Below are positions 48,501 to 61,900 of a stretch of DNA of 64,000 bases, one piece after another. The notes under the pieces were generated by a model. The model saw only the letters and a list, made by a program, of their open reading frames with translations. It was not told the origin of the DNA and did no database searches. Within the stretch, counting starts at the first letter, position 1. Each line of letters begins with the position of its first letter. Source of the DNA: Cliona cf. orientalis (taxonomy: Eukaryota > Porifera > Demospongiae > Clionaida > Clionaidae); contig OZ005702.1 of assembly GCA_963930775.1 (NCBI GenBank), forward strand, positions 2,976,001 through 3,040,000. The letters are read 5' to 3'. The position numbers and the translations under genes were made by a program.

Positions 48501-49817
48501 CTGCCTCATGTGCCCCTCAGTATTCCACAGGGCTACAGATTCAAAGGAACCCTCAACATTCTCGGTCTGGAAGCATCTGCTGATGTAAACATAGGTTTCC
48601 CTGATGGAATCTACTTCGCTGTTGCTCTGCCACCCATAGATGTGGGTGGCCTCCTTCGAATGTCTGCCTCTCAGTCCGATACTTCTAATGGGCCATTCCT
48701 GATGGCCGATATCGATCTTTTACCAAGTCCTAATGTTGATGTTCAAGCGAGTGGTTACCTCTCTGTTCTTGGCATTTCTCTTGAAACCACCCTGACTATC
48801 ACCAACACTCAGTACATATTTAACATACAGGGAAGTTTTCTAGGCCTGTTTGAAGCCTCGTTACACATCTATGCCTCTTATGGAAGTATTCAAACTGCAG
48901 CCTTCCGAGTACAGGGTTCATTCACCAACAACCTATACAGCACTCTCGAGAATCAGATCAAAAATGTGCTCAATGCAGCTGGAGAAGAGGCTACTAAGGC
49001 ATTTGATGCTGTTGAAGGAGAACTAAACAGTGCAAAGGACACCCTCGATAGTGCACAAGACACTTTAGATGCTGCACGCAGAGAAGTGGATTCAGCACAA
49101 AGTGCATTCGATGATGCTGTTGACGAGGTAGCAAGTCTAAGGAGAGATGTTGATAGCATTTGCAGTACAAAAAGCTGCGGGTCTGGTGAGTTCAATTCTA
49201 TAATCAGAAGTAACCATTTATTTATCTCGTGTGTTAATTTGTGTTTCATTCCAGTCTGTGTTGGCTGCCCTGATGGCTTCACTTGCTGTGGCACTGTATG
49301 GGGAGCTTGCGTCTGCACTCATCCCACCTGGAATAGCTGCTGCACTAGGATACCTGATCCGATCTGTGAAGGAGAGAATGTTGCCTGCCTTGCACTCAAG
49401 GAGCCCATCAAGTTAGCACTGAAGGCAGCTGAGGAAATTGTGGATTCCTCCAGAGTCACACTTGAAGCTGCTAAAGCTGCTCTTGCCCTACCAGAAGCAG
49501 CTCTCCGTGCTGCAGAGGAAGGAGTAAACCTTGCTCAGACTGCTGTTGATGGAGTTGAAGCTGCTTATGCTGCAGGACTGGAGGCTGCTGAATTCGTTGC
49601 AAAGCTTGGTCTTAATGGTCTGATCAGCATCCGAGAGATCAGCTTTGATGTCAGTCTTGGTGCAGCTTCTGGTGGATCATTCTCTGGTTCGGTGACGGCG
49701 GTGTTTGGAGGAGCTGCTGAGGTGACCATATCCTTCAACATCAACCTCTATGACATCACTTCAATGGTGAAACAGCTGGTTGACCAAATTGGAGACGGAC
49801 TGTCATCCCTGTTTTGA
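45595..49817 (+). pseudogene. Large secreted beta-rich protein, copy B, disrupted by MITE
   Basis: Same gene as the left-arm copy: exons 45595-45744, 45850-49185 (interrupted) and 49255-49817. Up to residue about 153 the product matches copy A, then the MITE at 46161 introduces a TAG within four codons (frame closes at 46173). After the insertion the frame reopens at the right target duplication and continues to the normal stop with apparently identical protein sequence. The net insertion of 242 bp also shifts the frame. Unless the insert is spliced out, this copy yields only a short secreted fragment. The absence of further decay means the break is recent. Confidence 0.85.
46161..46395. mobile_element. 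235-bp MITE (CAAGGGCTTATAGACC ends) inserted in copy B
   Basis: Long inverted ends (about 40 bp, starting CAAGGGCTTATAGACCCCAA) bound the insert. The target CCGGCGT is present on both sides (46154-46160 and 46396-46402) and once in the intact copy, which defines the insertion exactly. The superfamily is uncertain because a 7-bp duplication is uncommon. Confidence 0.88.
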
Positions 49818-50639
49818 TTCAAAATGGAATGGCGATGGAATAAGCAGCTATTAAATTTTGTAGATTTATTGTATGCAATATAATAGCTTTTGTATACGTT
49901 TGTATGCAATCAATGAAAATTGTACGCATTAAGTTTGGATGTACCTGCCGTATTGCGAGGAATGAAGCGGTCCAATGCCGGCTGAATGGCAACTACCAAC
50001 TCGTTAAGAAGAATCGTTCATGACTAGTGTAGTAAGTCAGCAGGATGATGTACAGAGGTTGTGCATGTGGACAGGGATGGGCAACATTGACTAGGTGTTA
50101 GTCCTAACAAACAACCAACACTAGGTGTAGCCTTGTAGCAAGTGGTAACATCAAAATCATTACATGAACATACAATCCACAACACTTGTCTTTAGACCTT
50201 GACGATGTGAACCATTGTGTATCTCAGAGAAGATTACTGATAAAAATCAAAAATCTGTTAGAAACTTCTTATTTCTGGAAGAGAATTTAATTTTCGAGGA
50301 TTTCATATCGTTGATCCTCAAACTATTTCATTGGTAGCAACAGTCCCGTTATGACTATGACATGCTGGATTTCACTTTCAGGTTATATCTCAAACTTTAC
50401 AATAGGCTAAGTGCGGCAAATACAGACAATGAACTTCTTCGTTTCCTCTCCAGTATCCTACTGATGGGGTAGGACCAGGGTCAGGTAGGCCAAATAGAAG
50501 AGGAGGTTCTACCACTAACCCCACCTCTTGGTGGTAAAATGAACAAGCTGCTTGTGGTAGTGTCTTACAAATTTTGGTTTTTGAGAGGTCTACTCAGCTT
50601 GCAATTTCATGCTCTAGAAAGTATATTGTGGTCTCAACT

Positions 50640-50690
50640 TGTATGGCAATCCTGTACCGAACCACCAAATTTAGATCCACCAATATTGTT
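50640..50690. repeat. MITE family 1 fragment across the outer duplication boundary
   Basis: GTATGGCAATCCTGTACCG followed by AACCACCAAATTTAGATCC matches, with a few changes, an internal stretch of the family 1 copy at 28157-28374 (reverse complement of its GGATTTAAATTTGGCGG, CGGTACGGGATTGCC core). The arm homology ends inside it. A further decayed piece lies at about 50850-50885. Confidence 0.6.
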
Positions 50691-53600
50691 GTTTTGGGAC
50701 TATATTGATCCCCACAGATAATTAAAGTTACACGTCCAAATTCACTTTCTCCGTAGGTGTGTACCTTCATACGTTAATACTATAATTTGTCTTTTGGCAC
50801 AATAATTATTGCACTTCAGCCTCACCTAACTATTTTGGAGGCAAATATTACACCGCATAACCAGAAACATTGGCGGAAATTAAACGACAGGGCCAATGTC
50901 ACATGCATGCCTGTATAATGTTACTATGCAGTTATGATGATACCAAGGATCCTACAGATACAGGATTTTTTTTATTAGGGATAATGTAGCTATAGCCATG
51001 AGCAATATACCGTCCATTCTGTGGTATTGACTATCAATACGGTACTAACCACTCAGTGCAGTATAAAGGGCCTGGATACGAGGTTAATTAAGTTATACTT
51101 ATAGCCGCCAAACAGTAATGAACATTAATACCGGTATCTCCACATGGAGAGTTGCAGTAGGGAGACAGTATATGCTAAGCTCTTGCTTTTGCCTGATCAC
51201 TTCCTGTTTGTGGTTAATTGCTGTACTGATCATGAACATATATATGGAGGCTGCGATCGCGGTCAACATGCATGACAAAAAAGTTTAGTTTCTGGCTACT
51301 GGTATATTGCTGCATTTTGAAACACTGTAGACTGTAAGAATAGCTACTAGCTAAACAACATATGCGGGGGCTTCATGTGCAACTTCGTAGCCATTTCTTA
51401 TTTTCTGGTCCAGCGTGTCATATAATGAGCTGTGCCGCCCTATAGCTACTAGCTGCTATCTATGGGTATATATAATGCATATGTACACTGTACACAACTT
51501 ACCATGTGGTCAGCGAGAATGCGATGAAGATAAATAACTGCATGTGGGGTACGTATATAGGTTCTGTGGGTTATTGTCCGTGAGCTTTCCCCATTGGTGC
51601 TACTGACTTTACAGACTCCAGGAATGTATCTGATTTATGCATAATATAATATAACTTCAAAAGATGTGGTTGATGATGTGCAGGTGTAGTAACTGCAGAC
51701 TAAGTTGACTATATCGGATGTTATGTGATGATTAGCAGGTGGGCACTATATAGGATTGTATACCTTATACATGGCATTTTAGCCCGGAGCATGTGAATGT
51801 CATATTAATTTTGGTAGATACCCCTATCCCTTATTATGTACTCTAGATGATAATATTCGTCTGAAGTATGTTAATTAAACGCAATGTGAGACTTAATTCG
51901 GATCCCTCTCTCCATATGCACGTACACACTACAGCTAGACTCGATCGTCACAAGTTATATAGCTATTCATATAATCTACGACAACCTATGCATGCATATG
52001 CATGCATAGTATGATGTTCCAACATCTTATTTTAATTATGTATCTGGTTCCCAGTTATCCCGAATCAAAATATTTATCTTCCTCATCATAACTTTAATAA
52101 TATTGTATGCTCACTCATCTGCACAAACACAAAATACTGTGAATATAGCTAATATAATTAATAATAAGTGATGAACAAGTGGCAATATTGACAACTGCAA
52201 AGTCACATAAACACTCTGACGAGTTGGACGACCACCCCCCCCCCCCCCCTGTGCATAGAACATGCACAGCTGGCTGAACAGAGGGGGTGTACTACATGAG
52301 GCATTTGTGCCAGTTGATGAGAATCCCAGAAAAACTTCAGAAAGAGTGCTTTATCCTTTTTAGGGATTTTTTAAAAACATGGCCGGGTATAAGAATTTTA
52401 TTCCTCAGAGTTCTGGAGTGGTGGATGGGGTGTCCTTCATCTTATTAGCACAAGATGGCAGCGAGCTACATTTTAAGGGTCATCTGGACTACAAGGGTGA
52501 TCTTGTTAATTGCGACCGGGGTATATACTGGTGGTCATGGGGGAAGTGCAGTTGACAAACGTTCAATCTGGACATCCAAAATGCAATTTATGCAGTAGGG
52601 TGTGTGCAAAGAACTCCACTGAAACAACTCCTTGTAGTAATAGAATAAATCAGTGAATTTGTCGATCGTAAGATTGAGGATGCAAATCTACCACCAGATG
52701 TACCTGTGACAGTGACACTGAAGACATGATGAAGTGTAGCGATGCGAGTGAAGCTCTCACAAGAATCTGTGGCTGATGGGAGGGTCAAAAGTGTAGCAAC
52801 GAGAGTGACGCTGTCTGCTCGAAGATGGAGAGCTGGTGTTAAATTTGACACGAACCTGTGGATGACAAGAAGGTCAAAACTGTACGCTTGACTAACTCCC
52901 ACAGAACCCCTTACTTGACTGATCTCCCAGTGTGGCGTTGTCCCCTACGAATGAAAGGAAACGGGGGTGGGGGGGGGGATTGATTATCTTTCTTACGATC
53001 GACCATCTGACACCTTCCACAACCGAGCGGACAAAACGGGATTTCGCTAAACCCTTGAAGAGTGTCCTTGTCGATCTGACTCCTTTCTGTCGTCCATTCA
53101 ATTTCAATTTTACAATGATATGTTTGGATTTGAAAGTGGATACCAGCTGATTGATCAACCCTTTACGAGTCCATATGTAGTACGGATCCACGCGTTGTGA
53201 CAAAGGTCAATTAATAATTGTGTGCCCTAAAATTCTCAAAATTAATTATATTATGCCAGTGGATTCCTACATAATCCTCAGATGCTTACACACACCTATT
53301 ATGCTCAAAATTATGCTGGCATAAATACCTTCCCCTAATCAGGAGCACATGAAGAGGAGCGTCACACAATAATAGTGGAAATATCAAAATAAAGTAACAC
53401 TGGCAGATCCTCGACTCATTCCTGTTAATGTATAGCAGGTAGAAACATTCTGTAATCCAAATGACATGATTAGAAGTAATGGGAGGAGCAACAATATAAT
53501 ATTATTATTATGTCAAGTTAGAAAACTGCCATATTATAGGGAAGTTTTTGAATATTTTACCAATAAGTTGTGGTTACAGTGTTCATGGCACATTACGTTA

Positions 53601-55953
53601 TTCTTGGTATAGTATAGCACCCACTACAATTATCTCTAGGTGTAGTTAGATGTATTTGTTGAGGCTATCACAAAATATTGATACAATTTATTTTTCCGAA
53701 AATTTACGTTCCTTCTCTTCATGTGCTCCTAGGCCTGTTTATATGCAGCCACACAGGAGAAGTGTATGATGGCCCGGCATTGGCTGACATCTCTCAAAAG
53801 TGGTGCTGCATTGCTCTTGCCATTAGACATCCCTGTCTCAAGGCAATGAAGGACCGATATCTGATATCAGTCTACATTAAGCCCCCGCTTTTGCATGATT
53901 GTGGAATGTAGTTCCATAAACCACAAGTATAGCATAGTGATTGGCAAGCTTCAAGAATTTGCACGCTCTCACTAACAATCACGCACATTTGAGGTATACA
54001 CTAATTTTTCTCCCCTCAATCCTGCACATTTCAGCGGAGCAAATTAACTCTTCAAAAATCACTGTATCATACTGGGCAAATTTATAATGTATAATAATTA
54101 TTGGTGCTGAGATCCACAAAACACACACACATGACATAAGGAACAAACTGCACAGAGGTATAATACAGTGCATGTAGTCCACCATGAGGGATGGGTGTAA
54201 ACATTCTGCTATAATGAAAATACAGATTTATGAACTGGGAAGGGGGACTCTGGATAAAAATAAAACAAGAAAAGATCTATGGAAAAGAAGATACAGCAGA
54301 GAATTATATTCTTGAAGAATGGGGTCAATCTATGTTTATGCTGTGGTCAAGTCTCATTAGCGCTTCGGATTCTGAAAGGTTTTCAAACTTCATCATCACT
54401 CTAATAGCAAACTGCAGTAATACATGATTGTACCATTAGATATTACACGAAAACAAAGATTGTAGTAAGTACTAGCCACTATTATTAATTGTGGTGATGA
54501 TAAAAATGACGATTCAGTAATAATTTTACTTTATATGCTAGCAAATGACGTGGCTAAAATAATAATATTATTATTGAAAGCGAAAGGCTAAGAGGGCAGG
54601 TAAACTTTCATGATCATCATGCTTTCAGCATTAAGATCCATAATACAATACGTACACATGTACATGTACACCGGTATAATATTATCATGGAGGTAATTAC
54701 CCCGTGCACATGCGCAAGGGGGTAAAGTAATCGGTTGTGTTGTTGTTGTTGTTGTTGTCGTGAGCACAAAAATTGCCATATCTCGAGACCTAGGCACCTG
54801 AGCGACTCGATAGCACAACAAATCAGTTGAATTTGGCAAAAAAACTGGCTTCAGTATGCTTTGAATTGAGGGACACGATCCACGAGCGTCATAAATAGTG
54901 CTTTTTTATTAGCCATCGTAGCCATGCCTATGGACTCAATGCATAATGCATAGCCTTCTGCTCATGCGCATGCGCACAACTAGTATATGAACTGGTAAGG
55001 ATCATCGACATGTTCTGCTCATGACCATATATAGATTATACAATCTATGTCATGACCCAACTCTATGGTTTTGGCTATGGAACTAGATCAGGTGCAGAGA
55101 GAGAATGTTAAAAGTTGTGTGCAACATATTATAACTAGAGCTCTCTCGAGCACAAAACCCTCGGCGCGTTGCATGACATTAGCTACATGATTCAACAATT
55201 GCATGCAGACAAGGGGATAGCTAAAGGGCTGTGGGCCGCCGGGGTGAGACTACTAGGATTGGGGACGAGGCTAATGCACAGCAGTGTTATTCAAGGTTCA
55301 ACGGCTCACAGCAGTAACAACCCTGATATATTGTATCGAACTCCACACTGACACTTGGCACAAGACTGAAGCACACTGCGCAACATTGCATGTCCAAACA
55401 GTAGCTATCGCAACTCACTTGGGTTCAAGCACTGTAATGCCATGCATGCATACAAGCCAGAGAGTCAAAAAGTACCACAAGAATACACATGGCAATTGGC
55501 AGCTAAGCCTTAGAGTTAGAGTTGAAAAGAAGCCACTGTCATCCCAACGATCGTCAAAAGCTCTCCAGTGGACTGAGCAACAGGATTGATGCAACCGCGC
55601 ATGCGCTGAGGATTAATAGACATACATACCGTATATAGCGCACAACCTATTTATACGTTAACTCATGCTATCGCTAGCTCGGGCAAAGTCAAGAAGCTTA
55701 GAATTGGCAAATGACGCCAAAACTGGCGAACAAAGCGTTTTCGGAGAAATCCACACAAATCATGGGTTTGGAACGCCATAAGGAACCTTACATCACCGCA
55801 AATTGGACTCGCAAACGAGGTATGTAGCAGCTAGCGTGATAACAGACAGACAGACAGACAGACACACAGACAGACACACAGACCAACTACCATAACCCTC
55901 GCGCATGCGCCGAGGGTTAATAACATTATATAGTGAAATATTTCACAGCATAC
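50691..55953. other. Gene-poor interval
   Basis: I find no supportable gene here. It contains a poly-C run (52236-52250), a G run near 52970, two degenerate copies of an 85-bp unit (about 52700-52880), AATAATATTATT tracts (53495, 54560), a (TTG)n run (54737-54758), a (CAGA)n run (55843-55880), and CCTCGGCGCATGCGC-type hairpin ends near 54700, 55160, 55590 and 55905 that suggest a dispersed repeat of about 1.2 kb or several copies of one. Confidence 0.6.
53678..53911 (+). other. Unassigned exon-like open frame
   Basis: A 77-codon frame reads protein-like in the middle (HTGEVYDGPALADISQKWCC). TTTATATGCAG upstream could serve as a splice acceptor. I do not recognise the family, no partner exon was found, and it could be a decayed gene or chance. 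Confidence 0.2.
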
Positions 55954-58900
55954 CTCTGGTAAGAGAACATCATAGGCATAAGATATCTTCAGTTTTCCAC
56001 CGGAAGCTTCCTCGCTTATCTTTGTCAGCTCTTCAGTCAGGGTGGTCAGCTACATGTATATACACAATGTCATGTACACATGTGTATACAGGTACAACGC
56101 GATATGAGAGGGAGCGGGGAAAGGAGAGAGGGGGAGTGGCAGAGAGACCCACTATGCACTACTTATAAGCCAAATGTGGCCAATAACTAAATGTAAACAT
56201 GGTTTCAATACCATAATATTATATAGTGTGTTCACTCCCGGATACATACGAAAGTTCTCATGTACATACATGTATAATATTATGTGTATACAACATTTCA
56301 AGGGGTCAGTGTTGCAGCTTGCAAGCAACTTACATGATGGGTAAGCATCCATGCGGGCCAAGGTCACAAGTTAGGTTCAAGCATGCAAGGGCACTAATCC
56401 TGTAAAATTTTCTCAAATATGGCCTATATCATCAATAATTTTTACCTTTCTAGTGGACCACTTTGCAATTGGCCCAGCCTTGGGTGCAACTTTGAGCTGG
56501 CTCCTCTCCTTCCTGGAACCCTCCAGCATCTTCCTGTCGAAGTCAGAGGCCAGCCTCCCCTGAGTGATGTCCACCAGGACCGACCGCAGCTTACCCACCT
56601 CAGCCATCACTCTATCATAGCTGTATATTGGACTGCAGACAGAATATTATTAAAATCACAGTATTGAGCATACATGTATATAATTAAATTCAACAGCAAA
56701 CATCAAGTATACGTTCATTTGATACTGTGCATCTCTTTAATTGGAATATTAAGGCAGTGAGATGCTCAACCTAAATGTACGTTGAAGAGGTACTTTTTTG
56801 TAATGAATATAGGGACTTACTCTTCCTCCTCGTCATCAGAATTGTCCAAGTCAGGGTTTGTTTCCTCATCGTTATCTAACGAGAAAGGCAGGCGATGTCT
56901 TCCTGTCAAAAACTCATCTTGATCTTCTTCCTCTACTGGCTCCTCCTCTCTCTCGTTGGCACTGCCAACATTCACAGTACTAGAGCTCCACATAGGACAC
57001 TCGTACTTCTTCTGTGATAGACACAAATATGCACTTTTGCAGCAAAGTCTCTCATTCCCTCCCTCCCTCACCACCCCCCTCTCTCACTCCCTCTCTCCCT
57101 CACCTTCCCTCTCACTCCCTCTCTCTCTCACTCCCTCCCTCACCTCCCCTCTCTCCTCTCTCTCACTCCCTCCCTCCCTCACCACCCCCCTCTCTCACTC
57201 CCTCTCTCCCTCACCTTCCCTCTCACTCCCTCTCTCTCTCACTCCCTCCCTCACCTCCCCTCTCTCCTCTCTCTCACTCCCTCCCTCCCTCATCCCCTCT
57301 CTCTCACTCCCTCCCCCACCACCCCACTCCCTCTCTCTCTCACTCCCTCCCTTACTCCCCTCCCCTCTCTCGTTCTCTTTCCACCTTGGTCTCAAACACC
57401 CATACTTACATGTATAGCAGCACCTGCACTCACCTTAGTGTACTCCTTTGGTCTCAGCTTGGCTACTTGATCAAACAGCTCTCTTGGTGTAGTGGTCTCA
57501 TCACTATCCACTCTATATCCCATACATGTCTTGGCCTCGTCCACAGCTTGCTCAAACTCTGTTCTGTACTGGCTATTCCTGCCTTCTTCCTACACGTACA
57601 TGTATGTGAGAATATGTACACATAATCATGTACATGTATTACGTACATTGATATTAAAATACAATGTAAAAGTTCCAAGAATACATGAAGAGTTTTCAGA
57701 TGATAATAATGTATTATAGCACTATAATGATTATACCGGTAGGCTTTTCAACTGTGTTTATTGCTGTCTTGTCTGTGATCTGGTACATTACATAATGGTA
57801 TACTCTTGGTTTGCAGCAGAACATGTATGCACCTGTACATGTACACTGCGTTGTGTATTTACATGTATATGTACATGGACTTGCTATCAACATGTACATC
57901 AACCTCCACACGTGTGTCCATTGCTTTCAGGATGGTACTGGGCCATATGGAGTGTTTTTTGTTCTTTTGAGTCACTCAAAGGTGTTTGCACATGTACTTT
58001 GTTGGGACAGTGTCAGGCAATGCACTAGGCCAGTTTTCCTGACTATTTAGTCCTTTCTTTACATAATAATTACATGTATAGTCAATGCAAACTATAATTT
58101 GCAAGGTAATACTAAGTAGCAGAGTGTATGCAAAGTCCCACGTACCATGAACTCTTCAGTTCTCTTGGTAGCAAAAGTGGCAATCTTTTTCTTATTTCGG
58201 ACTGCAGTCCTATGCATGAACAACAAATGCATAAAGTCAATATGTACATGTATGTACATGCAAGTGGGGATTGGCACACATGTACAATGTACATGAATGC
58301 ATTTGCCAGCTGTCCACTCACACCAGTCAGAGATGAAGTTTCATAAAAATTAATTATACATCGTACATGTACATGTATACTGTATACAACAATTAAATAA
58401 GAAAGCAATGAAACTTTACTCATTGAGGGTATCTACATGTATTGTTGTGTGCATGTGTGTGAGAGTATGATATACACTTGCATGTGCACATGCACGTGTA
58501 CATGTACATTATAATAATTACTAGGCATGCACAATGTCACGTACACATGTATGTAGGTATTTCTAGCTGACCAGAGGTTGGTCACAACGTTCCCAGAATC
58601 CCTATAAGTATACTCTGATAAGCAAGCTATCCCCGCAAAACACATGATTACTAGAGCATCAGGTAGGGCGAGTCTTCGTTCATGGCATCAGCTATTCTCC
58701 AGGGCTTTTTATTAATTTAGTATTGTAATACCTTGGTTTTGAGCCATGAAATCTAGTCAAGTCTACTACCACCATAGCAAGACAGGTATGCAACTAGCCT
58801 CGTTCCCAGGCCCTTCAAGAGGAGGAGGAGAAAGGGCCTGGTACTCTCCGTTTATCACCCATAGAACTGTACGTCATGCAGAACCTGCGAACGATCACTA

Positions 58901-61900
58901 TGGTAACGTGACCGGTCGCTATGGAGACCCCAGCACATGCACGCGCAGTGTGTACCAGGCCCTTTTTCCTCCTCTTGAAGGGCCTGGGAATGAGGCTAGT
59001 ATGCAACCAGTTACAGCAGTGCCAAGGACATAAATAATTAGCAGCCAGGCTCTCAGTTTGGCTTAGTATACTATGGCATGATTCTTGATATCCTTGAGTA
59101 CGGTATTAAAGCTTTACTTTTATTACAATGAGCTGGAGAACAGTGCAGTCATTTTAATATGGCCTTGAGCGCAAGCCATACTACACTGCCGCGATTCGAT
59201 CGACTGACTGCGTTTGATGACGACCTTTACCAGTCACGCGTAGTAAGCAGTCTGCCAAGTGATCACGCACAAATAAATACATTGTATAATGTATATACAC
59301 TACTTCTGGTTTCTCATGTATTCGGGGCTTGCTCAGGTTCGCCCCAAATTATCAATGGATAGCTACATGTACATGTAGCATGTAGATAAGATACACATGT
59401 AAAAGAATATTTTCTGGTAGTTACACATACATGTAATAATAATATGGCAGAGTATACTCAAAGTAGACTCTATGCACACTAATGTACATGTACACATGCA
59501 TCTGCCAAATCTTTTCATTTTTCATACGCTCTATGAGCAGACTGAAACTACACCAACTCACTCTTGGTCACTCATCCCACTCAAAAACTATTGCCTTACT
59601 CATGCATTTAAGAATACAAGTACAAGACTAGTATCTGCACATAAGTATGGGTGCTCTCATAACACATACAGTGTACATGTGCACGCAACAAGACTTAGCC
59701 ATTATAACTACACAAATATACATGTACAATGTACAATGCCTTACGTTCTTGATTCATTGTATCCAAAGAATAGGACCCTGGCAATGTAGACAACACCACC
59801 CGTACGGCGGCTCTTATCAACCTTCACAACCTATGTACATACAGTGTGTGTGTTGCATGAAAAATTAATAGTAAATCCACTAGTGCTTATACTACAAGTA
59901 TAAAAAAACAATAAAATTGAAGGATGAAGTAGGGATGGCAGGATCAAAAAGTACACAAACAAGATTTGTAAGGCATAAGCATCTGCTATACATCCCTTTG
60001 CTTGCTTTTCTCGATTTATATTATGCACCTAGCTATTAATGTTGATGTATTCGTTGAGTGTGGCATGTGGGAGACATTCAGGCTGTTCTCTGGTTGTCAC
60101 GATGGTTCAGGATAGTCAGTTTTGATTCAGTTGCAGAATTTTTGCACCCCTCAAAAGCAAGCGTAGGGATGTACAGCAGATGCTTATGCCTTACAAATCT
60201 TGTTTGTGTACTTTTTGATCCTGCCATCCCTACTTCATCCTTCAATTTTATTGTTTTTTATACTTATTCTGATTTTCACACTTAGAAATTTCACAAAATT
60301 ACCTATTTTGAGATATTTGGGTATTTGTAATGTATTATATGTATGGCATATCCGGGCCATCCCTACTTATAGAGTCTACCGACTAGAGACAAGCACAATA
60401 TGCTGGCATTGCTTTGGGCATAATAGGTGGTTTTGTTGTGCCAGCATAATGCTGGCATAATAGGGTTAAATTATAAGGCAGTCAGGTAATCGAACAAGTA
60501 CATAGTACTTTTCAACGTTTAGTGAGTAAGGTAGCTAGTCTAGTATGGCCATAGCTTGTCTTTTCTATGAAATAAAGCTTTCATGAGGTACAAGTTTCCG
60601 AATGAGATTAGTATCAAAATACTAAAAATTGAGAGGACCGAGAGCATAATAGGTACAAAACAATGAGCATAATTGGCTTGGTGTTGGGAATTAGAGCATA
60701 GCATAATAGGAACTTTAAAAAGCATAATGTGCGTGTCCCTACTACCGACTCTATGATACATGTACATACATGTACATGTATGCAAAAGGTAGAGCTTTAA
60801 CATGTACATTATGCATGTACATGCAATGTGATTTGCCCTGCTCCCAGCTTTTAAATATTGCACACTGAAACATATGTGGGGCTATAGATGGCTAGTCAAG
60901 TTGCATGCATATGCCAGTTAGAGATGCAACATGTATTACACATGTACATATACATGCATGAACTATTACAGTAAGGGACGGTCTAGTGGGGGGTGGAGGT
61001 GGGATGCATACTCACGCTAGGAGAAAGTTAGTCACATAACCAATAGCACATAAGCACGTAAGAGTGTACAATCATGTACATGTGTAACTCACCAATGCAG
61101 GCCAGAATGGGAACTTGTTGCTGAATTTCACCCAGATTATTGACTTTGGCCGTAGTTCCTGCACTGAAGACAGTATGTGTGGTGTATACATGTACATGTA
61201 TGTGTGGGTTTGTGTGCATGGAGAGATACATGTAGCATTACATGTACCAGGGTTTTCCTACAATGTACATACATGTACATGTATATAGGACCATGAAGCG
61301 GAACCTCCCTCCCCTAACTTCAGGGTTTGTATGCTGCATATACGTGTGCATACACGTAAATTAATCAAGCGGCTGACATCCATGATTTTTCAAAGTAATC
61401 CCACATCACTTAAAGGTCTAGAGCATGCCCTTCAATCGATCTTCCCCCTCTTTGGAAATTTCTAGAAAAATCCTGCATATATACAAGTATAGTGCATTGT
61501 CATCACATTTCCCATATTCCCTTCCCCACCCCCCAATCTACACCCATAGGCTACACAAAGGGGTACACATGTAGATAGCATGATAATTATTATACAAACT
61601 GATAAGGACCAACTAAAAAGGCGCAGCACTAGTTAGTACACACTTATCAGTAGATGTATATTGTACATGCATGTCATAATGTACACAATTACCACGTAAT
61701 ATTATTTTAAGCTTACACTTCAAGTCCTCCGTGACCTTGCAGCTGAAGGTTGGCATGCTGTCATCATCGCTGTCTGAGAATCCATCACCACTGCCTTCAC
61801 CAGCTTCGACTGACATGACATTATCATCACCATCTTCTGACCCAGACATCCTGGCGCACGGCAGTCCACCTGTCCCTCCCCTTTCTGCCCCCCTCTGCCT

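Larger units (their letters stand above)
45535..50657. repeat. Right arm of large inverted duplication
   Basis: Reverse complement of 38686-43562, lengthened to about 5.1 kb by a 235-bp MITE plus its duplicated target. The inner edge is at CTAGCTACATCTGAGG. The outer edge is at GGCAATCCTGTAC, beyond which it runs into a fragment of MITE family 1. Confidence 0.92.

Noticed and set aside
52588..53203. Overlapping minus-strand frames of about 100 codons as a gene
   Set aside because: No domain, no credible splice sites, and part is a degenerate 85-bp tandem repeat.
56956..57625. Long Pro/Ser/Leu-rich open frames on the plus strand
   Set aside because: They are translations of a CT-rich satellite in an intron of a minus-strand gene.
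58420..58440. Microexon (13 nt) between PWWP exons
   Set aside because: Including it would introduce a TGA in frame, whereas direct splicing of 59745 to 58209 keeps the PWWP frame.
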